From: an uncultured Ellagibacter sp. | GTDB taxonomy: Bacteria; Actinomycetota; Coriobacteriia; Coriobacteriales; Eggerthellaceae | NCBI RefSeq assembly: GCF_934643285.1 | Contig: NZ_CAKUBT010000002.1 | Span: forward strand, 226,282 to 290,281 | DNA: 64,000 nt | Direction of reading: 5' to 3' | In this document: in pieces, positions 45,430 through 54,230 of the stretch | Layout of the letters: each line of letters starts with the position of its first letter | Position numbering within the stretch: the first letter of the stretch is position 1 | Notes under the pieces: generated by a model | What the model saw: the letters and a program-made list of their open reading frames with translations, nothing else | Told to the model about the DNA's origin: nothing | Databases searched by the model: none | Program-made: the position numbers and the translations under genes

Positions 45430-45810
45430 ATGGAAAAAGTCTCCATGTCGCATGAGGATTACCTTGAGGCTATCGTCATGCTGGGTGGAACGACCGAGAA
45501 CTCTGTGCGCTCGGTCGATATCGCGAACAAACTGGGGGTTTCCAAGGCCTCTGTCAACAAGGCGATGAACGCCCTGAAGGAAAAGGGTTTCGCCGATCAG
45601 CCCTATTACGGCGACGTCACGCTGACGGAAAACGGCTATCGCTATGGCGCGGCGGTGCTCGAGCGCCACGAGCTTCTGCGCAAGTTCCTCACCAAGGTTT
45701 TGGGCATTCCCGAGGACACGGCCGAAGAGGAAGCGTGCTTGATGGAGCACGCCATCAGCGACGAGTCCTTCAAGAAATGGAATTCTTATATCAAGCAGCT
45801 TGACCTCTAG
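45430..45810 (+). CDS. DtxR/MntR-family metal-dependent repressor
   Basis: 126 residues. N-terminal winged helix: HEDYLEAIVMLG, VRSVDIANKLGVSKASVNKAMNALKEKGF, LTENGYRYGAAV; then the dimerisation/metal domain HELLRKFLTKVLGIPEDTAEEEACLMEHAISDE, with the E/H metal ligands of the family. No SH3-like C-terminal domain, so it is of the short MntR type. Start ATG 45430 is spaced six bases after TTGGAGG; ATG 45424 directly follows that site and is less likely. Confidence 0.92.
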   Translation: MEKVSMSHEDYLEAIVMLGGTTENSVRSVDIANKLGVSKASVNKAMNALKEKGFADQPYYGDVTLTENGYRYGAAVLERHELLRKFLTKVLGIPEDTAEEEACLMEHAISDESFKKWNSYIKQLDL

Positions 45811-45891
45811 AGTACCAATCTTCGCCCCCTATTTTTCTCGTGATAGCATCGGGGCTGTTCAGCGGGTCAAAGATAGAGCAAACCATCACAG

Positions 45892-45929
45892 AGCGCCGGC
45901 CGTTTTCCCATGTGCCGGCGCTTCGTTTG
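45892..45929 (+). terminator. Terminator after the DtxR-like gene
   Basis: 9-bp stem AGCGCCGGC (45892-45900) and GCCGGCGCT (45914-45922), 13-nt loop, then TCGTTTG. Confidence 0.75.
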
Positions 45930-46002
45930 TGTGGTATCCTGCGAAGAGCTTCTTGCATTACACACACTCTTATCAAACCACGATGCACTAAGGGGCCATT
46001 CG

Positions 46003-47124
46003 TTGACACACCAGGCGAAAATCCTTTCGTTTGACAAGGCGCGTCGCGCGCAAAGCGACCGCTCGCACTCACACGATTCCTCTCGATACGCAACGCGCGA
46101 TGCGCGCTCTTCCCGAACGGGGCATTCCTCCCGCGAGCGCTCGGGGTCATATGCGGCCGCCCGCACGCGCCGGGGCTCCGACTATGCCGCCCGCGCGGCG
46201 GAGCGCTTGCGCTATTCCGAAGACGACGCCCGTGAAATCCGCCAGCGCTCGTTCGACGGTGCCCGTGGCGATGCCCGCTCGCGCTCGTTCGGCGACGTCC
46301 GCGGCGACGGTCGCTACTCGTACGACAGCGCCCGCGACGTTCGTTCCGGCTCGTATGATTCCCGACGCCCCGCCTCCAACAGGGGGGCCTTCGATGGACG
46401 CGCATATTCAGCGCAATCGCGAGATGCTTACGCGGACAGCCGTCTTGCCTGGGACGATTCCCTTGAAGAGGAGAATCCCGAGCAAGCTGAGCGCGAGCCC
46501 GAGACGCTTTCTCGCTTCGAGAAGCTCAAGCGCAAGCACGCCAAGGACAAGGCGGACCGCAAGTTCGCGCGCCAGTACGGCGGCGGCGGTGACGCTGCGC
46601 CTGGAGAAGGCGGCTCGCGCGCCGCGGTGTACAAGGGGGAAATGGGCTCGGCGCATCGCCGCTCCTCCCGCATGCAGAACGAGGAATCATCGTCCGCGTC
46701 GCGGCGCACCCGCGGCGGCGACTCTCAAAAACCCGCAGCGCGCCTTGTGAGGAAGCCTTGGTTCATCGCAACCGCGGTCACGGCGTTTTGCCTGGTGTTC
46801 ACCGTGTCGTTCCTCTACCCTTCAGCGGCTCAGCTCTACCATTCCGTGCGAGAGCGCGACCAGCTCCAGGCGGAATATGCCGCCATCGAGCAGCGCAACG
46901 ACTCGATTCAGGCGACGGTCGACGCGCTTTCGACCGATGCGGGCGTGGAAGATCGCGCCCATCAGGAGTTCGGCTGGGTCTCGAAGGGCGAGAACGCCGT
47001 CACCGTGTACGGCCTCGACCTCGATGACGACTCGACGTTCACGGCAAGCATCGTGCCTGGCAGCATCCCCGCTCCCGAGACGTGGTACTCCAAGCTGCTC
47101 GATCCGATCTTCGGGGAGAAATAA
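46003..47124 (+). CDS. FtsB/DivIC-like septum formation protein with long disordered N-terminus
   Basis: About 373 residues. The first 240 are strongly charged and Arg/Ser/Asp/Tyr-rich (repeats like DARSRSFGDVRGDGRYSYDS), followed by one membrane helix (FIATAVTAFCLVFTVSFLYP), a coiled coil (VRERDQLQAEYAAIEQRNDS) and a small DivIC-type end (ARVE-like VEDRAHQEFGWVSKGE). FtsB/DivIC joins the FtsL-FtsQ division complex. TTG 46003 is chosen because AAGGGG lies seven bases before it. Stop overlaps the ppx start (TAATG). Confidence 0.82.
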   Translation: MTHQAKILSFDKARRAQSDRSHSHDSSRYATRDARSSRTGHSSRERSGSYAAARTRRGSDYAARAAERLRYSEDDAREIRQRSFDGARGDARSRSFGDVRGDGRYSYDSARDVRSGSYDSRRPASNRGAFDGRAYSAQSRDAYADSRLAWDDSLEEENPEQAEREPETLSRFEKLKRKHAKDKADRKFARQYGGGGDAAPGEGGSRAAVYKGEMGSAHRRSSRMQNEESSSASRRTRGGDSQKPAARLVRKPWFIATAVTAFCLVFTVSFLYPSAAQLYHSVRERDQLQAEYAAIEQRNDSIQATVDALSTDAGVEDRAHQEFGWVSKGENAVTVYGLDLDDDSTFTASIVPGSIPAPETWYSKLLDPIFGEK

Positions 47125-48086
47125 TGCGCTGCGGGCGGTATGCCGCAATCGACATTGGGACGGTGACGTGCCGTATGCTCGTCGTCGATGCGGACGAGTC
47201 GGGGCTCCGCGAGCTCACGCGGGAATACGCCATCACCAACCTCGGTGAAGGGGTAGACGCAACGGGCGAGCTCAAGCCCGAGGCGATCGACCGCGTCGTT
47301 CGAGCCATCGACGGGTTCCTCGCGGTGCGCGATTCGCTCTCGACGCCTGATCATCCGGTGGTTCGCACCGTTGCGGTGGCGACATCGGCAGCTCGCGACG
47401 CGCGCAACGCCGCCGATTTTGCAGCGCGTCTGCGCGAACGGGGTATCGAGCTTTCCGTTATCCCTGGATCCCGCGAGGCCGCGCTGTCGTTCTCGGGCGC
47501 CTCGATCGACTTTCCGGGCGAGCGCCTCATGGTGGTCGATGTGGGCGGCGGCTCGACCGAGGTCGTCATGGGAACGGGTGGCGCCGAGCCTTTGTGCGCG
47601 CATTCCTTCAACGTGGGATGCCGCCGTGTGACCGAGAAGTTCCTGGCGAGCGACCCGCCTGCGCTCGAGGAGCTTGCCCGGGCGCGCGCATGGATTCGAG
47701 AGCAGATGGCTTCCTGGTTCGCCGATCAGGCGAAAGAGGCGGCGTTGCTCGAGCGTGTCGTCGCGGTGGCGGGCACGGCGACGACCGTCGTCAGCATCCG
47801 CGAGCGCATGGAGACCTACGACTCCTCGCGCGTTCACAAGGCGCTGGTTTCCCGGCAGGATCTGCTCGAGGTGTACGAGCGCTTGGCCGTCCTGCCGCTT
47901 TCTGAGCGAATGCAGGTGGTGGGGCTCGATCCCAAGCGCGCGCCCGTGATGGTCGTGGGGCTTCTCATCCTGCTCGAAGTGCTCGATTTCGCCGGCATTG
48001 ATGCGTTTACGGTGAGCGAAACGGACATTCTGCATGGTATTACGCTCGCAGTCTCGCATGAGGCCTGCGAAAAATCGTGCTTGTGA
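47124..48086 (+). CDS. Ppx/GppA-family exopolyphosphatase/pppGpp phosphohydrolase
   Basis: 320 residues, actin-like phosphatase fold. Phosphate-1 YAAIDIGTVTCRMLVVD, the catalytic region with SREAALSFSGA, phosphate-2 VVDVGGGSTEVVMG, and VAVAGTATTVVSI. The length fits the short two-domain form lacking the C-terminal HD part. It degrades polyphosphate or pppGpp. Position directly after the ftsB-like gene is the common Gram-positive arrangement. Confidence 0.93.
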   Translation: MRCGRYAAIDIGTVTCRMLVVDADESGLRELTREYAITNLGEGVDATGELKPEAIDRVVRAIDGFLAVRDSLSTPDHPVVRTVAVATSAARDARNAADFAARLRERGIELSVIPGSREAALSFSGASIDFPGERLMVVDVGGGSTEVVMGTGGAEPLCAHSFNVGCRRVTEKFLASDPPALEELARARAWIREQMASWFADQAKEAALLERVVAVAGTATTVVSIRERMETYDSSRVHKALVSRQDLLEVYERLAVLPLSERMQVVGLDPKRAPVMVVGLLILLEVLDFAGIDAFTVSETDILHGITLAVSHEACEKSCL

Positions 48087-48109
48087 TAGGATTTGCACGA
48101 GCAAATCGC

Positions 48110-48194
48110 GGGGGCGTGGCGGAATTGGCATACGCAGCGGACTTAAAATCCGCCGCCGCAAGGCTTGTGGGTTCGAGTCCCACCGCCCCTACCA
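48110..48194 (+). tRNA. tRNA-Leu (anticodon UAA)
   Basis: Acceptor GGGGGCG pairs with CGCCCCT (terminal G-U), discriminator A, CCA encoded. Anticodon stem GCGGA/TCCGC with loop CTTAAAA gives UAA. Long variable arm and T-arm GTGGG-TTCGAGT-CCCAC. Reads UUA codons. Confidence 0.95.
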
Positions 48195-48248
48195 GATGTT
48201 TGCTTCTGGAAACGTTCGATCTATGAAGACAGGCGATTTACCGACCGC

Positions 48249-49298
48249 ATGGAAACCATCAACGACATCATCGCATTGACCGAGCAGCCCCCCACCTCTT
48301 TCGAGGAGTATCTGAGCTGTTACGCGTCCAAAATTGGGGACATCCTCAACGCCTACATTCCGTCGGGCTCGCATCCCGACATGGATCGCTATCTCTACGA
48401 TCCCCTGAAGCGCTATAGCGAAAACGGCGGCAAGCGCCACCGCCCGCTCATCTGCTTCGCAGCATGTCGCGCAGTCGGCGGGAACATGGAGCTTGCCACG
48501 AGCGCTGCGGCGGCTATCGAGCATTTCCACACAGCGGCGCTCATCCACGACGACATCGCCGACGAGGCCGAGCTGCGCCGCGGCGAGCCCTGCCTGCACC
48601 TTACCGAGGGCGTAGGACTTGCCATCAATATGGGAGACCTTGCGTTGTCCCTGGTCAACGGCACGGTAATCAATGATCCGCTGTTGAGCGACGCGGTGAA
48701 GGTGCGTGTGGTCAGCGAGCTGATCGAAATGACGCGCCGCACGATCGAGGGCCAGGCGCTCGATATCGGATGGGCGCGCGACGGTCGCTACGACATCACG
48801 CCCGAGGATTACCTGGTCATGGCGACGCACAAGACCGCGCACTATTCGGGCGCGGTGCCCTTAGCGGTCGGCGCCATCGTGGGCGGCGGCACCGAGCAGC
48901 AGATTGAGGCGCTGCGCTCTTACGGTCTCGACACAGGGCTCGCTTTCCAGATCCAAGACGATTTGCTGAACCTCATCGGCAGCGAGGAATCCACCAAGAA
49001 GGATTTCCGCAGCGACATCACCGAGGGCAAGCGCACGCTCATGGTCGTCCATGCGCTGCAGAACTCCCCGAAGCGCGAGCGCCTGATCGAGATTCTCTCC
49101 TCGAAGGAGAAAGATCCCGCCGTCCTCGCCGAGGCGGTGGACGTCATGGTTGAGTCCGGGTCCATCGAGTACGCGCGCACCTACGCGGAAAACCTGACGA
49201 GCATCGCCAAGAATCGCCTGGTCGACCTTGTCGAGCCGTCCGATTCGCTGAAGCTGCTCATCTCCATGGCCGATTGGTTCGTCAACAGATTGAAGTAG
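48249..49298 (+). CDS. Polyprenyl synthetase (trans-isoprenyl diphosphate synthase)
   Basis: 349 residues. First aspartate-rich motif in HDDIADEAELRRG, second in FQIQDDLLNLIG, plus GGKRHRPLICF and the conserved GQALDIGW and THKTAHYSG segments. The residue pattern before the first motif (AALI) does not fix the chain length; geranylgeranyl- or longer product is plausible. It supplies isoprenoid chains for carriers or quinones. Shine-Dalgarno is weak; the start is just after the tRNA gene. Confidence 0.92.
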   Translation: METINDIIALTEQPPTSFEEYLSCYASKIGDILNAYIPSGSHPDMDRYLYDPLKRYSENGGKRHRPLICFAACRAVGGNMELATSAAAAIEHFHTAALIHDDIADEAELRRGEPCLHLTEGVGLAINMGDLALSLVNGTVINDPLLSDAVKVRVVSELIEMTRRTIEGQALDIGWARDGRYDITPEDYLVMATHKTAHYSGAVPLAVGAIVGGGTEQQIEALRSYGLDTGLAFQIQDDLLNLIGSEESTKKDFRSDITEGKRTLMVVHALQNSPKRERLIEILSSKEKDPAVLAEAVDVMVESGSIEYARTYAENLTSIAKNRLVDLVEPSDSLKLLISMADWFVNRLK

Positions 49299-49307
49299 GC
49301 GGTTCTC

Positions 49308-50222
49308 ATGGATAGGATCAAACGAAACGACAAAGGGCCGGCGGTCGAGGACGTGCAGCAGCGCCTCGTCGCTGCCGATTGCCTTGAGGAAGGCGCCGTG
49401 AGCGGCGTCTTCGACGACGCGACGGTTGCCGCGGTGCGCGCCTTCTGCGTGAAGTCGGGCCTTCCTGCGGCCGAAGAGGTCGACGAGAAGGTGTGGTCGG
49501 CGCTCGTCGACGCGACGTTCTCCCTGGGAGATCGTACGCTCTACCTGCGCATGCCGTACTTCCATGGCCGCGATGTGCGCGAGCTGCAGCAGGTGCTTTC
49601 CGCGCTCGGGTTCGCCTGCGGCGTGATCGACGGCATCTTCGGGGCCCATACCGAAGACGCGCTGCGCAAGTTCCAGCTCAACCTGGGCCTTCCTTCCGAT
49701 GGCATCGCGGGCGCATACACGTATGCCGCGATCCAGAACCTGCATCATTCGTGGGTCGGCAAGGCCGCCATCCACGAGATTGTCCACCTTGGGTTCGCGC
49801 GTGCGGCGGGAGTGCTCGAGCGGAATGCGTTGTGCCTGTTCGGCACCGAGGAATTCGCCCGCAGCGTTGCGTCGCGTATGTCGAACCTCTCGCTTGCCAC
49901 GAACCCGCAGTCGAAGATTCTCTCTGCGGATTCGCTTCTCGTCGCGCCTGACGAGTCGATGCTTCTCGTGCACATCGTGCTTCCCGAGGAGGAGGCCGTG
50001 CAGAAGATACCGCGCGTGAGCTACGAGGACGAGGCCACGCTGCCGCTTCGCTTGGAGCAGGCCATCGCCGCAGCTCGCAAGGCGACGCCGCGGCGCATCG
50101 CTATCGAGCTTCCCGGTCGTGTGTGGGAAGACGCGGGTGAGGGCCGCAGCGCCCAGCATTTCGCGATCACCCTGCTCGACGCCTTGTGCACTGCGCTTTC
50201 CCAAAGCGAGCGTTCCGCCTAA
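49308..50222 (+). CDS. Peptidoglycan-binding protein with degenerate amidase-like C-domain
   Basis: 304 residues. Two PG_binding_1 repeats: residues about 8-65 (VEDVQQRLVAADCLEEGAVSGVFDDATVAAVRAFC, given as family pattern) and about 83-145 (VRELQQVLSALGFACGVIDG...TEDALRKFQLNLGL). The C-terminal half (RIAIELPGRVW, HFAITLLDALCTAL) aligns only in outline with Amidase_3 and shows no zinc ligands, as in the actinobacterial CwlM type, which regulates rather than cleaves. No signal peptide. It follows the polyprenyl synthase by 9 bp. Confidence 0.78.
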   Translation: MDRIKRNDKGPAVEDVQQRLVAADCLEEGAVSGVFDDATVAAVRAFCVKSGLPAAEEVDEKVWSALVDATFSLGDRTLYLRMPYFHGRDVRELQQVLSALGFACGVIDGIFGAHTEDALRKFQLNLGLPSDGIAGAYTYAAIQNLHHSWVGKAAIHEIVHLGFARAAGVLERNALCLFGTEEFARSVASRMSNLSLATNPQSKILSADSLLVAPDESMLLVHIVLPEEEAVQKIPRVSYEDEATLPLRLEQAIAAARKATPRRIAIELPGRVWEDAGEGRSAQHFAITLLDALCTALSQSERSA

Positions 50223-50305
50223 GCGCTGCCGCTCGGCGTGCGTCTTGCGGGGAATGACTGCGCGTCTTACGCGGTCGTGTGGCGCGACAGCTAGACAAAC
50301 CAAAC

Positions 50306-50331
50306 GAGAGCCGCCAGAGTGCGGCTCTCTT
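50306..50331 (+). terminator. Hairpin terminator after the peptidoglycan-binding gene
   Basis: 9-bp perfect stem GAGAGCCGC (50306-50314) and GCGGCTCTC (50321-50329), 6-nt loop, followed only by TT. The 3' arm lies in the tandem repeat that follows. Confidence 0.7.
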
Positions 50332-50458
50332 GCTGTATGGGATGGCGGAACTGCCCGAGAGTGCTTCTCCTCGCCGCATGGGGTGGGCCATTGCCTGCGT
50401 GCTTCTCCTGCTGCATTGGGGGCGGGGCAATTATGCCCGTGCTCCTCTTTGCGTCGGG
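50321..50458. repeat. Degenerate 38-40 bp tandem repeat, about 3.5 copies
   Basis: Units begin at 50321, 50361, 50399 and 50439 (last one partial). Each starts like GTGCTTCTCCTGCYGCAT, followed by a G-rich block and AATTGCCC-like end. They lie in the 412-bp gene-free stretch 50223-50634. Confidence 0.75.
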
Positions 50459-50552
50459 TGATATTCGCTCGCGCGAGCGCTTTGCATTTTTTGTGGCGGA
50501 GGTTTTTCGTAAGGCTACTAGCAAGTAAAACTCGATACTACTTTGTTTTTTC

Positions 50553-50561
50553 GGGGGGGGG
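50553..50561 (+). repeat. G9 homopolymer upstream of a signal-peptide ORF
   Basis: Nine G residues preceded by TTTTTTC, 73 bp before ATG 50635. Homopolymers in this position can alter promoter spacing by slippage. Local sequence (50500-50630) is clearly more AT-rich than the surroundings. Confidence 0.6.
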
Positions 50562-50634
50562 TTGATTGCCCTTGTTTTATCGACTTCAAGCATGACATAA
50601 TGCCTGACAGTTGTAAGAAAATGGGGGACGCGTA

Positions 50635-50784
50635 ATGAGGACATCTGCAAATAAAATACTCGGTCTTATAGTGGCTGCAGCTCTTGCCTTCGGTCTCGCA
50701 CCCGGCGGACTGGTCGCCTACGGAAACGACGCGAAAGATGCCTCGTTTGCCTCTCGCAAACGCGCTCAAGCGGGACAGCGTTAG
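50635..50784 (+). CDS. 49-residue secreted peptide or truncated exported protein
   Basis: Begins MRTSANKILGLIVAAALAFG and continues to a small-residue cleavage region (LVAYG), a standard Sec signal peptide, with only about 20 mature residues before a stop. GGGGGA six bases before ATG is a good ribosome site. It is either a genuine small secreted peptide or the surviving 5' end of a larger surface protein whose remainder was lost (50785-50997 has no continuation in any frame I could follow). Confidence 0.5.
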   Translation: MRTSANKILGLIVAAALAFGLAPGGLVAYGNDAKDASFASRKRAQAGQR

Positions 50785-50997
50785 GCTGCTTACCATACGA
50801 GCGCGCATCATGAAAGAGCAGAGGCGGCAAAGGCGTCAATTGTTATTTGCGCATCCCTCAATTGGGCAGGTGAACAGGGGTGCGCAGCATATAATCGAAT
50901 AGAGGCCTGAACGGCTCTTGACGATTCCCAGCAACAACATCGAGAAGATGTTCAATCGATATAAAACGGACGAGGAACGAACCAAAAGGGGGACACT

Positions 50998-51267
50998 ATG
51001 GTGTCAAAGGCAGAAACGCCCACGGAAGAAGAGCGCGAGCATCTCACCCCGATGCAGGAACGCCTGCTCGGCTATATTGCCTTCCGGACGGTCGGTCGAG
51101 ACGGGACGAGCGAATCGAAGCGCCAGCTCGCCGAGCACCTTCGCAGCAGCACGAAGACGGTCGACCGGGCGATTACCCGCCTGTGCAATGAGGGCTACAT
51201 CGAGGTGGAGGAGAATCTTCTTCCCGACGGCCGGCAAGGCGCCAACACGTATCGACTGAGTAGATAA
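50998..51267 (+). CDS. Small winged-helix (HTH_36-like) DNA-binding protein
   Basis: 89 residues. LTPMQERLLGYIAFRTVG, then SKRQLAEHLRSSTKTVDRAITRLCNEGYIEVEEN and a wing with GANTYRL: a compact winged helix of the replication-initiator/HTH_36 type. No effector domain. AAAGGGGG precedes ATG. The gene stands alone, preceded by a 213-bp spacer without recognisable features. Target unknown. Confidence 0.8.
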   Translation: MVSKAETPTEEEREHLTPMQERLLGYIAFRTVGRDGTSESKRQLAEHLRSSTKTVDRAITRLCNEGYIEVEENLLPDGRQGANTYRLSR

Positions 51268-51522
51268 CGAGCAGCTTACTTGCTCCGCGCGCTTCGTCGC
51301 AAGGCTCTCAAGGGCTCGAATTCTCCCGTCTCTCGTGCGCTTTCCCCTTGCCGCGCGCTGCCCCCTGTGCGCTTTCCCGTGCGCTCCTCTCGCCTTCCCG
51401 CTGCGAGCTGCCTTCCGTCGCCCTTTCCCTCTCCACGAGCCTTCCCCCGCCGTGCGCTTTCTCACGCTTTGTCACAATCTGCATCTTACGTGCGGATGAA
51501 CTTCGTGACCTGGCGGGAGTGC

Positions 51523-51528
51523 TACAAT
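51523..51528 (+). promoter_or_regulatory. Putative -10 box for leuC
   Basis: TACAAT lies 47 bp before leuC, with a weak ACTTCG at the -35 distance. The rest of the 307-bp gap 51268-51574 is pyrimidine-rich and shows no T-box, leader-peptide attenuator or other gene that I can support. Confidence 0.35.
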
Positions 51529-51574
51529 GTGCGGGTTTCACAGACGGTTCAACTGCACGAAAGAGGGAGTCAAC

Positions 51575-52843
51575 ATGGCACGTCCCATGACCATGGCGGA
51601 AAAGATTCTGGCCGCCCATGCGCATCTCGATGAAGTGGAGCCGGGGCAGCTGATCGAATGCGATCTCGACCTCGTGCTTTCCAACGACATCACGTCGCCC
51701 ATTGCGATCAAGAACTTCAAGAAGATCGGCGTCGAGAAGGTGTTCGACCCGACCAAGATCGCCCTGGTGCCCGACCACTACGTTCCCAACAAGGACATCA
51801 AGAGCGCCGAGCAGGCCAAGCAGGTGCGCGAATTCGCCCGCGAGCAGGGCATCACGCACTATTACGAAGTCGGCTGCATGGGCGTTGAGCATGCGCTTTT
51901 GCCCGAGCAGGGCGTTGTGGGCGCGGGTGACCTCATCATCGGCGCCGACTCCCACACCTGCACCTATGGTGCGCTCGGCGCATTCTCCACGGGTGTCGGC
52001 TCCACCGATGCCGCGGTCGGCTATGCCACCGGCAAGGCGTGGTTCAAGGTGCCCGAGACGCTGCTCTTCAAGATCGACGGCGAGCTCAACCCGGGTGTTA
52101 CCGGCAAGGACATCATCCTCTACATCATCGGCATGATCGGCGTCGACGGTGCGCTGTACAAGGCGATGGAGTTCACGGGCAGCGCCATCCGCAGCCTGTC
52201 GATGGACCAGCGCCTTTCCATCTCCAACATGGCGATCGAAGCTGGCGGCAAGGCCGGCCTCATCGAGGTGGACGATATCGCGCGCGCTTACATGGACGGC
52301 CGCACCGAGCGCCCCTACACCGAGTATCATTCCGACCCCGACGCGAAGTACGCGAAGGTGTACGAGATCAAGGCGTCCGACATTCCGCCGACGGTTGCGT
52401 TCCCGCATCTGCCGTCGAACACGCGCCCGGTCGCCGAGGCGCGCGACGTGAAGATCGACCAGTCCGTCATTGGCAGCTGCACGAACGGCCGCCTGGAGGA
52501 CATGCGCCAGGCCGCGGCCGTGCTCAAGGGCCGCAAGGTTCATCCCGACGTGCGCTGCATCGTGATTCCCGCCACCCAGCAGGTGTACAAGCAGTGCATC
52601 GCCGAGGGGCTCATGGATATCTTCCTTGACGCCAACTGCGCGGTTTCCACCCCGACATGCGGCCCGTGCCTGGGCGGCTACATGGGCATCCTCGCCGCAG
52701 GTGAGCGCTCGATTTCCACCAGCAACCGCAACTTCGTCGGCCGCATGGGTGACCCGACGAGCGAGGTCTATCTCTCCTCGCCGGCCGTTGCCGCGGCGAG
52801 CGCCGTCTTGGGGCACATCGGCCTGCCGGAAGATTTGGACTAA
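51575..52843 (+). CDS. leuC: 3-isopropylmalate dehydratase large subunit
   Basis: 422 residues, aconitase family. [4Fe-4S] ligands C302 (SCTNGR), C362 and C365 ([13 protein letters not shown]). Also [25 protein letters not shown] core (shown in part) and [10 protein letters not shown]. The shorter, LeuC2/HacA-like class of anaerobes and archaea. With LeuD it isomerises 2- and 3-isopropylmalate. GAGGGAG precedes ATG 51575. The leuD gene follows by 21 bp. Confidence 0.95.
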   Translation: MARPMTMAEKILAAHAHLDEVEPGQLIECDLDLVLSNDITSPIAIKNFKKIGVEKVFDPTKIALVPDHYVPNKDIKSAEQAKQVREFAREQGITHYYEVGCMGVEHALLPEQGVVGAGDLIIGADSHTCTYGALGAFSTGVGSTDAAVGYATGKAWFKVPETLLFKIDGELNPGVTGKDIILYIIGMIGVDGALYKAMEFTGSAIRSLSMDQRLSISNMAIEAGGKAGLIEVDDIARAYMDGRTERPYTEYHSDPDAKYAKVYEIKASDIPPTVAFPHLPSNTRPVAEARDVKIDQSVIGSCTNGRLEDMRQAAAVLKGRKVHPDVRCIVIPATQQVYKQCIAEGLMDIFLDANCAVSTPTCGPCLGGYMGILAAGERSISTSNRNFVGRMGDPTSEVYLSSPAVAAASAVLGHIGLPEDLD

Positions 52844-52864
52844 CGGGAAGGGAAGGTTCCACTC

Positions 52865-53359
52865 ATGCATTTCAAGGGTACCGCGCATCGCTACGGGCGC
52901 GACATCGACACCGACGTCATCATTCCGGCCCGCTACCTGAACTCCTCCGAGCCCGAGTGGCTCGCGCAGCATTGCCTGGAGGATTTGGACGCCGACTTCG
53001 TGAAGAAGGTCAAGAAGGACGACATTATCGTTGCCGAGGAGAACTTCGGCTGCGGCAGCTCGCGCGAGCATGCGCCGATCGCCATCAAGGCGGCGGGCGT
53101 CGACGTGGTCATCGCGAAGAGCTTCGCGCGCATCTTCTACCGCAACTCGATTAACACGGGCCTCGCCATCATGGAGTGCCCCGAGGCGGTCGATGCTATC
53201 AAGCAGGGCGACGTTGTGGATGTCGACGCCGATGCGGGCATCATCACGAACACCACGACGGGCGAGACCTTCAAGGCACAGCCGTTCCCGCCGTTCATCC
53301 GCGAGATCATCGAGGAAGGCGGCCTGATCAACCGCACGAGGAAGGTACTGGGGAAGTAA
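52865..53359 (+). CDS. leuD: 3-isopropylmalate dehydratase small subunit
   Basis: 164 residues. Swivel domain with RYGRDIDTDVIIPARYLN, the active-site loop FGCGSSREHAPIAIK, and SFARIFYRNSINTGL. Length matches the archaeal-type small subunit (about 165). Partner of LeuC. It is followed by a terminator, and the usual next gene, leuB, is about 8.6 kb away. Confidence 0.96.
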   Translation: MHFKGTAHRYGRDIDTDVIIPARYLNSSEPEWLAQHCLEDLDADFVKKVKKDDIIVAEENFGCGSSREHAPIAIKAAGVDVVIAKSFARIFYRNSINTGLAIMECPEAVDAIKQGDVVDVDADAGIITNTTTGETFKAQPFPPFIREIIEEGGLINRTRKVLGK

Positions 53360-53387
53360 AACTCCCCTGACGACATCGATTGCGATG

Positions 53388-53437
53388 CACCTCCCGTTTC
53401 CCGGACCGATAAGGCTTGAGGGAAGCGGGAGGTTTTC
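53388..53437 (+). terminator. Terminator after leuD
   Basis: 14-bp stem ACCTCCCGTTTCCC (53388-53401) and GGGAAGCGGGAGGT (53419-53432), then TTTCTTT. The remaining spacer to 53682 becomes AT-richer and contains nothing I recognise. Confidence 0.93.
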
Positions 53438-53682
53438 TTTCGCGGGGGTCGTGCGGGGTGTTGCGGGCGCTGTCGCAAATGCATTGCCCAACGCTCAGTT
53501 ACGCGGGAATGCTCGAATTATGAGTGTCTCCTCGCGCATATTTGCTGCGGATATTTGGAAGGTCGGCGTGAGAAACGTTGTGAGGTGCCGATGATGGCTG
53601 TTTTGTCGTGCGTCGCCTCTCGTTTGCACGAAAAGGCTGCCGTCGTGTTCAAAACTGAAGGTCTCTACATGATACGCTGAGA

Positions 53683-54228
53683 CTATTTCGACTTCTTTTT
53701 ATAGGCATCAATTTCAGCTTGGAGCTTTGCATTCTCTTGCTTCAGAAAAGTTACTCCGCTCAATTCAAATGAAGCAATTTCGCTTGGGTCGGCGTCGATG
53801 TCGTTGAGTATGGCTATCGCTTTAAAATCTGCCGTTTCTCCTGCGTCTATATTCTCTGCTACTCCCAGAGCTGTGCCAATTTCCGTCCCTGATGAATTGT
53901 ATAGATGCCATGTCATTGCGATAGTTTCTTTTCTGCCGCAAGCATTATTTACCCTGCCTGTAATGTAGGGAAGGCTGTCAATAGTTTCGATTTTTTGATT
54001 TGTAATCTTATATCCGTCTCCGCTATCGGTTTTTCCTTGGCTTCCAAGAAAAAGAAGCGCCACTATAATGGCGATAACTATGACGACAATGATAATTCCG
54101 AACGCTTTTTTCCGATTGACTGGCTTCCCTGTTTTGCAATCAGTAATGTCGTTATTACTTTGGGCTGAAGAGGGGCAGCTGCTTTCGTCGAGCATCGTAT
54201 TTGCATTTTCTGGTCTAAGGTCAGTCAT
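53683..54228 (-). CDS. FxLYD-domain membrane protein
   Basis: 181 residues. Hydrophilic N-terminus, one membrane helix (FGIIIVVIVIAIIVALLFLG), then an external beta-sandwich with PYITGRVNNACGRKETIAMTW and HLYNSSGTEIG, the FxLYD domain pattern (here with LYN), and a short C-terminal coiled coil (FLKQENAKLQAEIDAYKK). GAGAAGGAG precedes ATG. Codon use is noticeably more A/T-rich than the leu genes, suggesting transfer. It lies 2 bp after the next upstream gene's stop. Confidence 0.75.
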   Translation of the reverse strand: MTDLRPENANTMLDESSCPSSAQSNNDITDCKTGKPVNRKKAFGIIIVVIVIAIIVALLFLGSQGKTDSGDGYKITNQKIETIDSLPYITGRVNNACGRKETIAMTWHLYNSSGTEIGTALGVAENIDAGETADFKAIAILNDIDADPSEIASFELSGVTFLKQENAKLQAEIDAYKKKSK

Positions 54229-54230
54229 GG

